From positions 1,364,001-1,428,000 of the forward strand of contig NZ_RCVT01000001.1 of the NCBI RefSeq assembly GCF_016107325.1: 64,000 nt of DNA. The letters are read 5' to 3'. This DNA comes from Sphingomonas sp. MA1305 (GTDB taxonomy: Bacteria > Pseudomonadota > Alphaproteobacteria > Sphingomonadales > Sphingomonadaceae). Of this stretch, positions 9,179-17,863 are shown one piece after another. The translations under genes were made by a program, and so were the position numbers. Each line of letters opens with the position of its first letter. Position 1 is the first letter of the stretch. The notes under the pieces are model-generated. The model was not told the DNA's origin and searched no databases. It worked only from the letters and a program-made list of their open reading frames with translations.

Positions 9179-9424
9179 ATTCGCGTTCTGCTCCCCCTCG
9201 TCCTGCTCGTCGCGCCGCCCGCCCTGGCGCAGTCCGCCAAGCCCGCCAAGCCGCAGTCCCGCCAGTGCGAACGCCCCCAGGCCTCGCAGGTCGGCTTCGG
9301 CACGCCCAAGGCGAAGCCCCGCAAGCTCGGCGAGATGCCACCGGCCAAACCCTTCTACACCGTGCTGCGCGAGATCGACGGCTGCCCACAGAATGTCGCC
9401 GTCCGCGAGATGCCGAAGCGGTAG
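9179..9424 (+). CDS. Small exported protein, probable ATT start (alternative GTG at 9149)
   Basis: A small protein of 81 residues from 9179, or 91 from 9149. From 9179 it reads (M)RVLLPLVLLVAPPALAQ, a textbook signal peptide, followed by a Lys/Pro-rich linker and a mature part with two cysteines (QCERPQA and DGCPQNV) that could form a disulfide. A perfect AGGAGG at 9167-9172 lies 6 bases before codon ATT 9179. The in-frame GTG at 9149 has no ribosome-binding site and would put charged residues (MLESRDRRF) before the signal peptide. Sequence shows the Shine-Dalgarno clearly; use of ATT is inference. I do not recognise the family. It follows the VWA gene by under 50 bp and may be in the same transcript. 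Confidence 0.6.
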   Translation: MRVLLPLVLLVAPPALAQSAKPAKPQSRQCERPQASQVGFGTPKAKPRKLGEMPPAKPFYTVLREIDGCPQNVAVREMPKR

Positions 9425-9485
9425 GGCAGCCGGGCTCCGCGCCCGCTGCCCTCCTCCAGAGCGGCAGATGCCCCCGCACCTATAC

Positions 9486-9581
9486 CGTCATCCCCGCGCA
9501 GGCGGGGATCCAGACACGCTGACCTCAGTGCAAGAGGCGCGGCCGTCACGTTTCTGGATTCCCGCCTGCGCGGGAATGACG
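9486..9581. repeat. Intergenic inverted repeat, 'CGTCATCCCCGC' family
   Basis: Two 28-base arms, 9486-9513 and 9554-9581, are near-perfect reverse complements (CGTCATCCCCGC..GGCGGGGATCCAG against CTGGATTCCCGCC..GCGGGAATGACG). About 40 bases lie between them. Each arm is itself a small hairpin. The same element is found at 21819-21914. It lies between convergent genes (the small exported protein and anmK), where it may act as a bidirectional transcript end. Elements of this kind are common in sphingomonad genomes. The rest of the gap up to 9667 holds nothing else I can identify. Confidence 0.85.
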
Positions 9582-9667
9582 ATGGTCGATAGCACTGCCA
9601 TCGCTGCGAAAGGAGACGAACGAAGGCATCCCGCGGCCCAGGAAATAACGGCCGACGAAGGCGCCGC

Positions 9668-10753
9668 CTAAATCCGGCTCACCACCCCGCCCGGCATCGC
9701 CGCCGGCACGCCGGTCGTGCCGGGGAAACTGATCGGCAGGCCCTTCAGCGTCCGCACCGCCATATAGGCGAAGCCCTCCGCCTCCATCGCATCGCCGTTC
9801 CAGCCGAGCGTGTCGCTCGCCACCGGCGTCAATCCGGTGCGCTCGCCGATCATCCGCAGCAGCGTCGGATTGTGCCGGCCGCCGCCCGCGACGATCAGCT
9901 GCCGCGGCCGTTCGGGCAGCAGGGTCAGCGCCTCCGCGACCGTCGCCGCGGTAAAGGCGGTCAGCGTCGCCGCCCCGTCCGCCGCCGCCAGGCCACGTGC
10001 CGGCTGGATGATGAAGTCGTTCCGATCGAGCGATTTGGGCGGTGGCGCATCAAAATAGGGATGGTCAAGCATCGCGGTCAGCACCGTCTCGTCGACCCGC
10101 CCCGCCGCCGCCAGCGCACCCTCCGCGTCGTAGCGCGCGCCGCTCTCCGCCTCAACCCAACTGTCGATCAGCCCGTTTGCCGGCCCGGTGTCGAACGCGA
10201 TCAACGACCCGTCCGCACCGACATAGGTGATGTTGCCGACCCCGCCGAGGTTGAGCACCGCGACCGGCTTGGCCAGGTCCGCCACCAAAGCGGCATGATA
10301 GACGGGCAGCAGCGGCGCCCCCTGCCCGCCCGCGGCGACATCGGCACTGCGCAGGTCGCTGACCGTGGTGATGCCGGTCGCCCGCGCCAGCGTGTCGCCG
10401 CTGCCGATCTGCCAGGTCCAGCCGCGGTCGGGCCGGTGCGCGATGGTCTGGCCATGATAGCCGATCACCGCGACGTCGGCCGCCGCCACCCCCGCGTCGC
10501 GCAGCAATTTGTGGACGGCGAGCGCATGCGCACGGTCGATCAACTCGCCCGCCGCGACGATATCGGGGCTCTGCCGCGGCCGGTCGAAGGTCAGCGCCAG
10601 CGCCGTCGCCGCCGCCAGCTGCTCGCGCGCGGCATCCGAATAGGGCTCGCCGCGGAAGGCGATGGCGCGCACCTCCGCCTCGCCGTCCGTCTCGATCAGC
10701 GCCGCATCGATCCCGTCGAGCGACGTTCCGGACATCAAACCGATCGCGAGCAT
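9668..10753 (-). CDS. anmK: Anhydro-N-acetylmuramic acid kinase
   Basis: AnmK phosphorylates and opens 1,6-anhydro-MurNAc to MurNAc-6-phosphate during cytoplasmic peptidoglycan recycling. The 361-residue length fits the family. The N-terminus MLAIGLMSGTSLDGIDAAL is the diagnostic phosphate-binding motif of AnmK. Later segments VIGYHGQTIAHRP (about 100-112), NLGGVGNITYV (about 168-178), FDTGPANGLIDSWV and VAGGGRHNPTLL (near 285-296) are all typical. The ATG is preceded by GGAAGGGGA. Its left neighbour is convergent across the repeat at 9486. It is followed upstream, on the same strand, by a GH31 enzyme 73 bp away, and the pair may share a transcript; recycling with glycan degradation is a plausible theme but not proven. 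Confidence 0.95.
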   Translation of the reverse strand: MLAIGLMSGTSLDGIDAALIETDGEAEVRAIAFRGEPYSDAAREQLAAATALALTFDRPRQSPDIVAAGELIDRAHALAVHKLLRDAGVAAADVAVIGYHGQTIAHRPDRGWTWQIGSGDTLARATGITTVSDLRSADVAAGGQGAPLLPVYHAALVADLAKPVAVLNLGGVGNITYVGADGSLIAFDTGPANGLIDSWVEAESGARYDAEGALAAAGRVDETVLTAMLDHPYFDAPPPKSLDRNDFIIQPARGLAAADGAATLTAFTAATVAEALTLLPERPRQLIVAGGGRHNPTLLRMIGERTGLTPVASDTLGWNGDAMEAEGFAYMAVRTLKGLPISFPGTTGVPAAMPGGVVSRI

Positions 10754-10826
10754 GGCATCCCCTTCCCCACCTGACTGCCCGCGCCGCCCGCCGCTGTCGA
10801 GCGGCGACGCGGCACGCCGTGGCCGA

Positions 10827-13355
10827 TCAGCGCCGTGCGATGACCAGATCGGCCGGCCGGCGCTGATCGGGCAGGGTGAAGCGCAGCGTCTGGCTCACCG
10901 CATCCGCGGCCGCCGTCACGCCGCGGGCACCGGTCACCACGCCCTCGCCCTGCCAGCCGTGGACGACGACGGTGATCGCCGACCACCACGGCTTGAACCG
11001 CCCCTCGCGCGCGGCGAAACTGAGCGTCAGCCCATCGGGCGTCACCGCGCAGCGCACCGCCTGGCGCAGATAGACGCCCTTACGGAAGTCCATCGAATGG
11101 CCGTCGTCGGCATAAAGGCCGCCGCGGCAATCGTCGCCCGGATAGACGTCGAGCTGCAATGGCCCGTTCGGCGTTTCGCTTGTGCTCTGCACCAAAGGCT
11201 GGCGCGGCAGGATCGTGCCGGCCCGGACGAAGACCGGCAGGTAATCGAGCCGCGGCGTCACCGTGACGCGGTCGCCGCGGGCGGTCGCCTCGCCGGTCGC
11301 CTGGCTGGCCGACTGGATCTGCCCCGCTTCCTGCGTCTCGGGCGTGCCCGCGCGCCGTCCGGTCCAATAATCGTACCAGCCGCCCGCCGGCAGGCAGACG
11401 TCATAGGCGACCGGCTGGTCCGGCCGCGGCGGCGGCGCGACGAGCAGCGAGCGGCCGACGGTGAACGCCCAGCTCTGGTCGCACGACATGCGCAACGCCG
11501 ACGGATAGTCGTAGAAGACCGGCCGCAGGATCGGGTCGCCCAGCCGACTGTTCTGGTCGGCCAAGGCATAGAGATAGGGCATCAGCCGATAGCGTTCCTC
11601 GATGAAACGCCGGCGGATCGCCAGATGCTCCGGCCCGTCGACCCAGGGCTCGACGCGCGGCGTGCCCTTGGCCGAATGGTCGCGGAACACCGGATAGAAG
11701 GCGCCGATCTCGAACCAGCGGGTCGACAGTTCCGGGCTCGGCCCGCCGGCGAAGCCGGTGACGTCCGCCGCGCCATAGGAGAAACCGGACAGGCCAAGGT
11801 TGATGATCTGCTGCACCGACAGTTTCAGATGGTCCCAGGTCGCCAGATTGTCGCCGGTCCAGGTCACCGCATAACGCTGTCCGCCGGCATAGCTCGCCCG
11901 CGTCATCACGAAGGCGCGCTCGTTCGGCGCCAGCTTGCGCAGCCCGTCATAGGTCGCGCGCGTATTCTCCATGCCATAGACGTTGTGGATCTCGGCATGG
12001 GTCGCGATGCGGCTGGCGAAATCGTCGCTGGCGATGCGGTGGCGGACATCGGCCGGCATGGTCTTGGTCGGCGTCTCGAAGATCGCCGGCTCGTTCATGT
12101 CGTTCCACGCGCCCGCGACGCCGTCTGATACCTGCTTGGCGAACAGGCCGCCCCACCAGTCACGGGTCGCCGTCTGGGTGAAATCGGGAAAGACCGACGG
12201 GCCCGGCCACACCGGCGCGACATAGACCGATCCGTCGGCGCGATGCACGAACCGATCCTGCTTGGTGCCGCTGTCATAGGGCGCATAGCCCTGGTCGGGC
12301 GCGTGCGCGACATGCAGGTCGGTGATGGTCACGACCTTGAAACCGTCCTTGCCCAGGTCGCGGATCATCCCCTTCATGTCGGGGAAGGCCTGGGTATTGA
12401 CGGTGAACGGGCGGTTGCGATCCTGGAAGTCGATGTCGAGCCACAGCACGTCGGTCGGCACGCGCTCCTGGCGCAGCCGTGCCGCCACCTGCTTCAGCTC
12501 GTCGGCGGTCATGTAGCTGTAGCGCGACTGCTGGTAGCCGAGCGCCCATTGCGGCACCAGCGGCGCCTTGCCGGTCAGATCGGTATAGCGCCGCGTCACC
12601 TCGGCGGTGGTCGGCCCGGCGATCAGATAATAATCCGCCGGCCCGTCTGGCGCGCCGAACGCCAGCACCCCGTCGTCGCGATGGCCGAAGTCGAACCAGG
12701 TCCGCCAGCTGTTGTCGAGGAAGATGCCGTAGCTGCCGCCGTCGCCGCCGACGCCGATGAAGAAGGGGATCGACTTGTAGATCGGATCTTCCGCGCTGGT
12801 GAAGCCGAAGGCGTCGGTGTTCCAGTCGACGAAGCTCTTGCCGCGCCGGTCGAGCCCACCGGTCTTGTCGCCCAGCCCGAAATAATGCTCGCCCTGTGGC
12901 ATCGCCTTGGCGAAGCCGAAGCCCTTGCCGTCGCGGCGAAAGGGCGCGGCGTCGGCGGAGATGACCTTGCCGGCCGGATCGGTCACCGTCATCCGCCCGT
13001 CTGCGGCAAAGGCGACGCGCAACGCGGCGGTGGTGAAGCCGTCGGCGGTCGGTGTCACCCGCGCCCGCTGCTTGCGGACCGCGGCGTCGACCGCCCAGCT
13101 CGCATCCTCCGGCATGGCGCCGTTCTGGCCGATGCGGACGCGCAGGATGGCGTCGGTCAGCGCGACGACGCGGATCGTCTCTGCCCCCAATCGCACTGCG
13201 ACGCCGTCGGGCTGCGCAGTCACCACCGCGGCCGTGGCGACGGCCGGCGCGGCCGCCTGCGCGATCGCGGCTCCCGGCAGCAGCGCGATCGGCGCGAGCG
13301 TCAGCAGCAGCGCGGCGCGCCGGCAGGCGAAGGGTGTGAAGCCTCGCGAGGTCAT
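10827..13355 (-). CDS. GH31 family alpha-glucosidase, exported
   Basis: This 842-residue glycoside hydrolase should release alpha-linked glucose or xylose from oligosaccharides in the periplasm or outside the cell. Residues 1-32 are a signal peptide (MTSRGFTPFACRRAALLLTL, cleavage near AAIAQA). An N-terminal beta-sandwich precedes a TIM barrel. The GH31 nucleophile motif GAWNDMNEPAIF carries the catalytic Asp at about residue 419, and the acid/base region WTGDNLATWDHL lies near residue 500. LWLDIDFQDRNRPF is the conserved strand before it, and FPDMKGMIRDLGKDGFK is typical. A DUF5110-like sandwich follows the barrel. GGGAGAG precedes the ATG. The exact substrate (maltose, isomaltose, xylosides) cannot be told from sequence alone. 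Confidence 0.9.
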   Translation of the reverse strand: MTSRGFTPFACRRAALLLTLAPIALLPGAAIAQAAAPAVATAAVVTAQPDGVAVRLGAETIRVVALTDAILRVRIGQNGAMPEDASWAVDAAVRKQRARVTPTADGFTTAALRVAFAADGRMTVTDPAGKVISADAAPFRRDGKGFGFAKAMPQGEHYFGLGDKTGGLDRRGKSFVDWNTDAFGFTSAEDPIYKSIPFFIGVGGDGGSYGIFLDNSWRTWFDFGHRDDGVLAFGAPDGPADYYLIAGPTTAEVTRRYTDLTGKAPLVPQWALGYQQSRYSYMTADELKQVAARLRQERVPTDVLWLDIDFQDRNRPFTVNTQAFPDMKGMIRDLGKDGFKVVTITDLHVAHAPDQGYAPYDSGTKQDRFVHRADGSVYVAPVWPGPSVFPDFTQTATRDWWGGLFAKQVSDGVAGAWNDMNEPAIFETPTKTMPADVRHRIASDDFASRIATHAEIHNVYGMENTRATYDGLRKLAPNERAFVMTRASYAGGQRYAVTWTGDNLATWDHLKLSVQQIINLGLSGFSYGAADVTGFAGGPSPELSTRWFEIGAFYPVFRDHSAKGTPRVEPWVDGPEHLAIRRRFIEERYRLMPYLYALADQNSRLGDPILRPVFYDYPSALRMSCDQSWAFTVGRSLLVAPPPRPDQPVAYDVCLPAGGWYDYWTGRRAGTPETQEAGQIQSASQATGEATARGDRVTVTPRLDYLPVFVRAGTILPRQPLVQSTSETPNGPLQLDVYPGDDCRGGLYADDGHSMDFRKGVYLRQAVRCAVTPDGLTLSFAAREGRFKPWWSAITVVVHGWQGEGVVTGARGVTAAADAVSQTLRFTLPDQRRPADLVIARR

Positions 13356-13416
13356 GATTCTCTCCCTGGGGATGGGTCTGTATTGCAGTCCCGGTTGCGG
13401 GAGCGATGCCTGCGCG

Positions 13417-14934
13417 TCAACTGCGGATCACGGCGGCCAGATAGGCCGACAGCCGATCCGCCGTGCCTTCCGGCACGTGCAGGCCGAGCTTGCTGCGACG
13501 GAACAGCACGTCCTCCGCCGTCCGCGCCCATTCGTGCACGACAAGGTAATCGACCTCGCGCGTCCACAGCCCGCCGCCCAGGTCCTCGCCGAGATCGGCC
13601 GGCATCTCTGCGCCGTCCAATATCGCCTCGGCCCCGGTACCATAGGCACGCGCCAGCCGCCTGAGGAAGCCCGCCTCGAACCGCGGATAGCGGGCCGCGA
13701 GCGCGGCCACCAAGGGGTAGAAGGCGGCGAAGTCGCCGCCCGGCAAGACGGCGCCCCGCGTCCAGGCCGGTCCCGCATTCGGAAACCAGCCGGCCAGCCG
13801 GTCCATCGCCTGTTCCGCCAGCCGGCGGTGCGTGGTGATCTTGCCGCCGAACACGCTGAGCAACGGCGGGCTCGTCGCGTCCCCGTCGAGATCGAGCACA
13901 TAGTCGCGCGTTACCGCCGAGGCGTTCGCCGCATGATCGTCGTACAGCGGCCGGATGCCGGCATAGCTCCACACCACCGCAGGTGTCGCACCGGTGAAAT
14001 AGCGCGCGATCGTCGCGAGCAGATAGGCCGTCTCGTCGGCATCGATCGCCGCCGGCCCCGGCGCGCCGCTCCACGCGACGTCGGTCGTGCCGACCAAAGT
14101 GAACCGCCCCTCATAGGGGATGGCGAACACCACCCGCCCGTCCGGGTTCTGCAGCAGGAAGGCGTGTTCGCCCTCGTACAGGCGCGGCACGACGATATGG
14201 CTGCCCTTGATCAGCCGGACGCCGCGATCGCTTGGGCCGTGCGGCAGGCGACCGAGCACCTCCGCCACCCATGGCCCCGCCGCATTGACCAGCGCACGCG
14301 CGCGCACCGGTGCCGCCCGGCCCGCGATCCGCGCCTGCCAGCCGTCGCCGTCGCGCGATGCCCCCTCGAACCGCGTCCGCGTCAGCACCGTCGCGCCGCG
14401 ATCCGCCGCATCGCGCGCGGTCAGCACCACCAGCCGGCTGTCTTCCACCCAGCAATCCGAATAGACGAAGGCGCGGCCGCCATCCTTCAATCCGGCACCG
14501 CGCGGATCGCGGTCGAGCCGGATCGTCTCGGTCGCCGGCAGCCGCCGTCGCCCGCCGAGATGGTCGTAGAGGAACAGCCCGGCGCGCACCATCCATGCCG
14601 GCCGGGGCGAATGGATCTGCGGCAGCACGAAGCGCAGCGGCCAGATGATGTGCGGCGCCATGCCCCACAACGTCTCGCGCTCGATCAGCGCCTCGCGCAC
14701 CAGCCGTATCTCGCCATATTCCAGATAGCGCAGGCCGCCGTGGATCAGCTTGGTCGACGCAGACGAGGTATGGCTGGCCAGATCGTCCTGCTCGACCAGC
14801 AGGACGGACAGGCCGCGTCCGGCCGCATCGCGTGCGATCGCGACGCCGTTGATGCCGCCGCCGACGACCAGCAGGTCGACCGTGTCCGGCGCAGCGGCCG
14901 CCAGCTTTCGATTGACGCTCACGCCCGCCAGCAT
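13417..14934 (-). CDS. glpD: Aerobic glycerol-3-phosphate dehydrogenase
   Basis: GlpD oxidises glycerol-3-phosphate to dihydroxyacetone phosphate with FAD and passes electrons to quinone at the inner membrane. The dinucleotide-binding GGGINGVAIARDAAGRG lies near residues 20-36, followed by LLVEQDDLASHTSSASTKLI and HGGLRYLEYGEIRLVREAL, all hallmark GlpD segments. The C-terminal DAO_C domain is present (RYPRFEAGFLRRLARAYG onward). The open frame reaches 14985, but that would overlap the glpK start. ATG 14934 (MLAGVSVNRKL) is a better fit, and a GTG at 14919 is also possible; no strong ribosome-binding site decides. It is divergent from glpK with about 44 bp between starts. No glpR or glpF is visible. 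Confidence 0.93.
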   Translation of the reverse strand: MLAGVSVNRKLAAAAPDTVDLLVVGGGINGVAIARDAAGRGLSVLLVEQDDLASHTSSASTKLIHGGLRYLEYGEIRLVREALIERETLWGMAPHIIWPLRFVLPQIHSPRPAWMVRAGLFLYDHLGGRRRLPATETIRLDRDPRGAGLKDGGRAFVYSDCWVEDSRLVVLTARDAADRGATVLTRTRFEGASRDGDGWQARIAGRAAPVRARALVNAAGPWVAEVLGRLPHGPSDRGVRLIKGSHIVVPRLYEGEHAFLLQNPDGRVVFAIPYEGRFTLVGTTDVAWSGAPGPAAIDADETAYLLATIARYFTGATPAVVWSYAGIRPLYDDHAANASAVTRDYVLDLDGDATSPPLLSVFGGKITTHRRLAEQAMDRLAGWFPNAGPAWTRGAVLPGGDFAAFYPLVAALAARYPRFEAGFLRRLARAYGTGAEAILDGAEMPADLGEDLGGGLWTREVDYLVVHEWARTAEDVLFRRSKLGLHVPEGTADRLSAYLAAVIRS

Positions 14935-14978
14935 GACACAGGCCCGGTCAACCGCAAAGCCGACAGGGAGAGGCCCGC

Positions 14979-16469
14979 GTGGCACCGCCGCAGCATATCC
15001 TCGCGATCGATCAGGGCACCACCTCGACGCGCGCGATCGTCTTCGATGCGCGCGCGCACCCCGTCGCCACCGCGCAGGTCGAATTCGCGCAACATTATCC
15101 GCAGCCCGGCTGGGTCGAGCACGATCCGGACGACATCTGGCGCGACACGCTCGCCGTCGCCCGGCGCGCGATCGCGGACAGCGGCGTCGGTGCGGCCGGC
15201 ATCGCCGGCATCGGCATCACCAACCAGCGCGAGACGGTGGTGCTGTGGGACCGCGCAACCGGCGCGCCGGTCCATCGCGCGATCGTGTGGCAGGATCGCC
15301 GCACCGCCGATGTCTGCGCCCGGCTGCGCGCCGAGGGGCATGAGGACATGGTCCGCGCTCGGACCGGCCTGCTGCTCGACCCCTATTTCTCCGCCACCAA
15401 GCTCGCCTGGATGCTCGACACGCTGCCCGGCGTGCGGGCGCGGGCGGAGCGCGGCGAGCTCGCCTTCGGCACCATCGACAGCTTCCTGCTCTGGCGGCTG
15501 ACCGGCGGCGCGGTGCATGCGACCGACGTCACCAACGCCGGCCGCACCCTGCTGTTCGACATCCACGCCGGCGCCTGGGACGCGGATCTCTGCCGCCTGT
15601 TCGGGGTGCCGATGGCGCTGCTGCCCGAGGTCCATGACAATGCCCATGTCTTCGGCGACACCGCCGCCGGCCTGTTCGACGCGGCGATCCCGATCGCCGG
15701 CATCGCCGGTGACCAGCAGGCGGCGCTGTTCGGCCAGGCCTGTTTCGAGGCCGGCATGGCAAAGTCGACCTATGGCACCGGCTGCTTCCTGCTGCTCAAC
15801 ACCGGCGACGAGGCGGTCGCGTCGGGCAACCGCCTGCTCACCACGCCGGCCTGGCGGCTCGACGGCCGCACCACCTATGCGCTGGAGGGATCGATCTTCG
15901 TCGCCGGCGCCGCGGTCAAATGGCTGCGCGACGGCATTGGCGTCATCACCCATGCCAGTCAGACCAACGACCTCGCCACCACCGTCCCCGACAGCCATGG
16001 CGTCTATATGGTCCCCGCCTTCGTCGGACTCGGCGCGCCCTATTGGGACCCGGAGGCGCGCGGCGCGATCTTCGGCCTGACGCTGGGCGCGACCCAGGCG
16101 CATCTCGCCCGCGCGGCGCTGGAGGCGGTCGGCTATCAGACGCGCGACCTGATGCAGGCGATGGCCGACGACGGCGGCGATGCGCCCGCCGCGCTGCGCG
16201 TCGACGGCGGCATGGCGGCGAACGACTGGCTCTGCCAGTTCCTCGCCGATCTTTTGGAGGTGCCGGTCGAGCGGCCGGAGCATCTCGAAACCACCGCGCG
16301 CGGCGCCGCCTTTCTGGCGGGGCTGGCGACCGGCGTCTGGCCCGATCTCGCCGCGCTGGCCGCGACCTGGCGGCGGGGGCAGCGGTTCATGCCGGGGATG
16401 GCGGACGCGCAGCGCGCGCGCCTGGTCGAGGGATGGCGCCGCGCCGTGGCGCGGACGCGATCGCAGTGA
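14979..16469 (+). CDS. glpK: Glycerol kinase, GTG start
   Basis: GlpK phosphorylates glycerol to glycerol-3-phosphate with ATP, providing the substrate of the adjacent divergent GlpD. The 496-residue FGGY kinase begins with the N-terminal signature [17 protein letters not shown] (residues 7-23). [44 protein letters not shown] and the FGGY C-terminal segment [17 protein letters not shown] are all present. The start is GTG 14979, supported by GGGAGAGG at 14966-14973. Transcription of glpK and glpD diverges from a very short shared region, so a common regulator is likely. No inversion of canonical catalytic residues was noticed. Confidence 0.96.
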   Translation: MAPPQHILAIDQGTTSTRAIVFDARAHPVATAQVEFAQHYPQPGWVEHDPDDIWRDTLAVARRAIADSGVGAAGIAGIGITNQRETVVLWDRATGAPVHRAIVWQDRRTADVCARLRAEGHEDMVRARTGLLLDPYFSATKLAWMLDTLPGVRARAERGELAFGTIDSFLLWRLTGGAVHATDVTNAGRTLLFDIHAGAWDADLCRLFGVPMALLPEVHDNAHVFGDTAAGLFDAAIPIAGIAGDQQAALFGQACFEAGMAKSTYGTGCFLLLNTGDEAVASGNRLLTTPAWRLDGRTTYALEGSIFVAGAAVKWLRDGIGVITHASQTNDLATTVPDSHGVYMVPAFVGLGAPYWDPEARGAIFGLTLGATQAHLARAALEAVGYQTRDLMQAMADDGGDAPAALRVDGGMAANDWLCQFLADLLEVPVERPEHLETTARGAAFLAGLATGVWPDLAALAATWRRGQRFMPGMADAQRARLVEGWRRAVARTRSQ

Positions 16470-16491
16470 GGGGGTACGACAGCCGGTCGGC

Positions 16492-16890
16492 TCAGGCGCG
16501 GCGGTGCGCCTCCGCCTCGCGCGCCGCGGCGATGCCGTCGACGACCAGCTCGTATTCCGCCGGCGAATAGCCCGAGGCGATGAAGGCCCGCACCTCGGCC
16601 GACGGCACCGAATAGCCGCGCCGCCAGCTCAGCACCGCGATGCGGCGCAGCGCCTCCAGCTTCGGATCGGCGAGCTGCGTGCTCGCCTTGATGCCGAACA
16701 CCCATTCGAGCAGCCGCGACAGCACGCCCGGCGCGCGCAGGCTCGACGGTCCGTCGCGCCGTGCCAGCGCGATCACCGACCGCTCCAATTCGCTCAGGCT
16801 CGGCCGGTCCTCGACCAGCGTCAGCCGCCGCACCGCCTCGACGCGGGCATAGCCTGCCATGCCGGGCTCCGCGAATGCCAGATAGGCCAT
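16492..16890 (-). CDS. AhpD/carboxymuconolactone-decarboxylase-like protein without cysteines
   Basis: A 132-residue protein whose C-terminal part (ADPKLEALRRIAV.., VRAFIASGYSPAEYELVV, residues 75-125) matches the second half of AhpD/CMD-fold peroxidase-like proteins, which typically read DPKLEALR..FLAAGYT..QVLEVV. The N-terminal half, where AhpD carries the redox CxxC, is present as LSELERSVIALARRD but the protein contains no cysteine at all. It therefore cannot work by the usual thiol chemistry. GGGAGG lies 6 bases before the ATG. The TetR gene lies upstream on the same strand, and two TetR-type operators lie between them. The role is unknown; a ligand-binding or detoxification accessory role is a guess. 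Confidence 0.6.
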   Translation of the reverse strand: MAYLAFAEPGMAGYARVEAVRRLTLVEDRPSLSELERSVIALARRDGPSSLRAPGVLSRLLEWVFGIKASTQLADPKLEALRRIAVLSWRRGYSVPSAEVRAFIASGYSPAEYELVVDGIAAAREAEAHRRA

Positions 16891-17016
16891 GTGTACCTCC
16901 CTCTTCGCCGGTTGCGCGCCGACCCCGCCGCTCCCGTCGGGAGGGGCGCGCGTGCCGCGGTCAACCTGTCATCTTGCCGAAAGCCGACCGGCGGTTCGCT
17001 TCGCTTGCTACCGATC

Positions 17017-17040
17017 TTCTATACTGATCGGTATAGAAGC
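17017..17040. promoter_or_regulatory. TetR operator O1 upstream of the AhpD-like gene
   Basis: A 24-base palindrome with one mismatched pair: the outer arms CTTCTATAC and GTATAGAAG are exact complements around the core TGATCG. It shares the ACCGATCGGT-type core with two other sites at 17067 and 17734. It lies about 130 bp upstream of the AhpD-like start, so it probably mediates repression by the neighbouring TetR protein. Confidence 0.65.
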
Positions 17041-17066
17041 CCGTTCACCATCGGTCAAGCATTATG

Positions 17067-17078
17067 TACCGGTCGGTA
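17067..17078. promoter_or_regulatory. TetR operator O2, TACCGGTCGGTA
   Basis: A 12-base near-palindrome (TACCGGTCGGTA) about 27 bases from O1, with the same TACCG/CGGTA half-sites. Centre-to-centre spacing to O1 is about 44 bp, roughly four helical turns, which would suit two dimers on one face of DNA. The call is from pattern only. Confidence 0.5.
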
Positions 17079-17109
17079 GAAAAAGATTTTCGCCCGTCTG
17101 GCGCTTCGC

Positions 17110-17733
17110 TCAGCGGCCCGGCCAGATCTGCAGCGCGGTATCGACCACCCGCTCCAGATCGGCGCGCGTCGCGCCTGACGACGCCTGCACCGCCATCCCC
17201 TGCAGCAGCGCGTAGAGAAAATGGGTCAGGCCCGTCGCATCGATCGTCGCGGGCAGGTCGCCGTCGCGCTGCGCCTGGGCGAAGCGGTCGACCAGCGCCT
17301 GCTGCGACGACTGGCGCCGGGCGATGACCGCCGCCTTGATCGCCTGCGCCTCGTCGCCGCAGGCCATGGAGTGGATCACGCCGAGGCAGCCGTGCGGCTC
17401 GTCGCGCGCCATCTGCGCCGCCAGCGCGCCGCGCAGGATATGCTCCGCCACCGCCCGCGCGCTCGGCTGTTCCAGCGCCCGGCGGGTATAGGCCAGCTTC
17501 TCCTGCTCGTAGAGGTCGAGCGCCTTGTGGAACAGCGCCTCCTTGTTGCCGAAGGCGGCATAGAGGCTCGGCCGGGTGATCCCCATCGCCTCGGTCAGGT
17601 CGGTGAGCGAGGCCGCCTCATAGCCCTTGCTCCAGAAGACGCGCAGCGCCGCGGCGAGCGCGGCATCGGTGCAGAATTCGCGCGGCCGCCCCTTGGACGC
17701 GGGGGCCGGCGCCAGGGCCAGATCACTTTCCAT
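17110..17733 (-). CDS. TetR/AcrR family transcriptional regulator, likely leaderless
   Basis: A 207-residue repressor. The N-terminal helix-turn-helix is at about residues 22-62 (TDAALAAALRVFWSKGYEAA, then LTDLTEAMGITRPSLYAAFG and NKEALFHKAL), the classic TetR layout. The C-terminal ligand domain, of the TetR_C type with HGCLGVIHSMACGDEA, binds an unknown inducer. The frame is open up to 17877, but ATG 17733 gives the normal family start. No ribosome-binding site precedes it: instead a TATATA box at about 17744-17750 and an operator at 17734-17745 abut the ATG, so the mRNA is probably leaderless and self-repressed. The downstream AhpD-like gene on the same strand has matching operators and is the likely target. 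Confidence 0.88.
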   Translation of the reverse strand: MESDLALAPAPASKGRPREFCTDAALAAALRVFWSKGYEAASLTDLTEAMGITRPSLYAAFGNKEALFHKALDLYEQEKLAYTRRALEQPSARAVAEHILRGALAAQMARDEPHGCLGVIHSMACGDEAQAIKAAVIARRQSSQQALVDRFAQAQRDGDLPATIDATGLTHFLYALLQGMAVQASSGATRADLERVVDTALQIWPGR

Positions 17734-17747
17734 ATCGATCGGTATAT
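17734..17747. promoter_or_regulatory. TetR auto-operator O3 with adjacent TATATA box
   Basis: On the minus strand the bases just before the tetR ATG read ATATACCGATCGAT, carrying the same ACCGATCG core as O1 and O2 with one mismatch from a full palindrome. A TATATA run directly upstream would place a -10 box about 10 bases from the ATG. Binding here would block the promoter of tetR itself. Confidence 0.55.
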
Positions 17748-17863
17748 ATATCGCCGGCGCGAAAAGGAAAGGCCCCGGCACCCCGCTCGCCGTCCCCCTG
17801 CCCGGCCCAGGGATATTCCTGACCCTGCGGGACGTTGATCCCGGCAGACCCGAGGAGACGATG

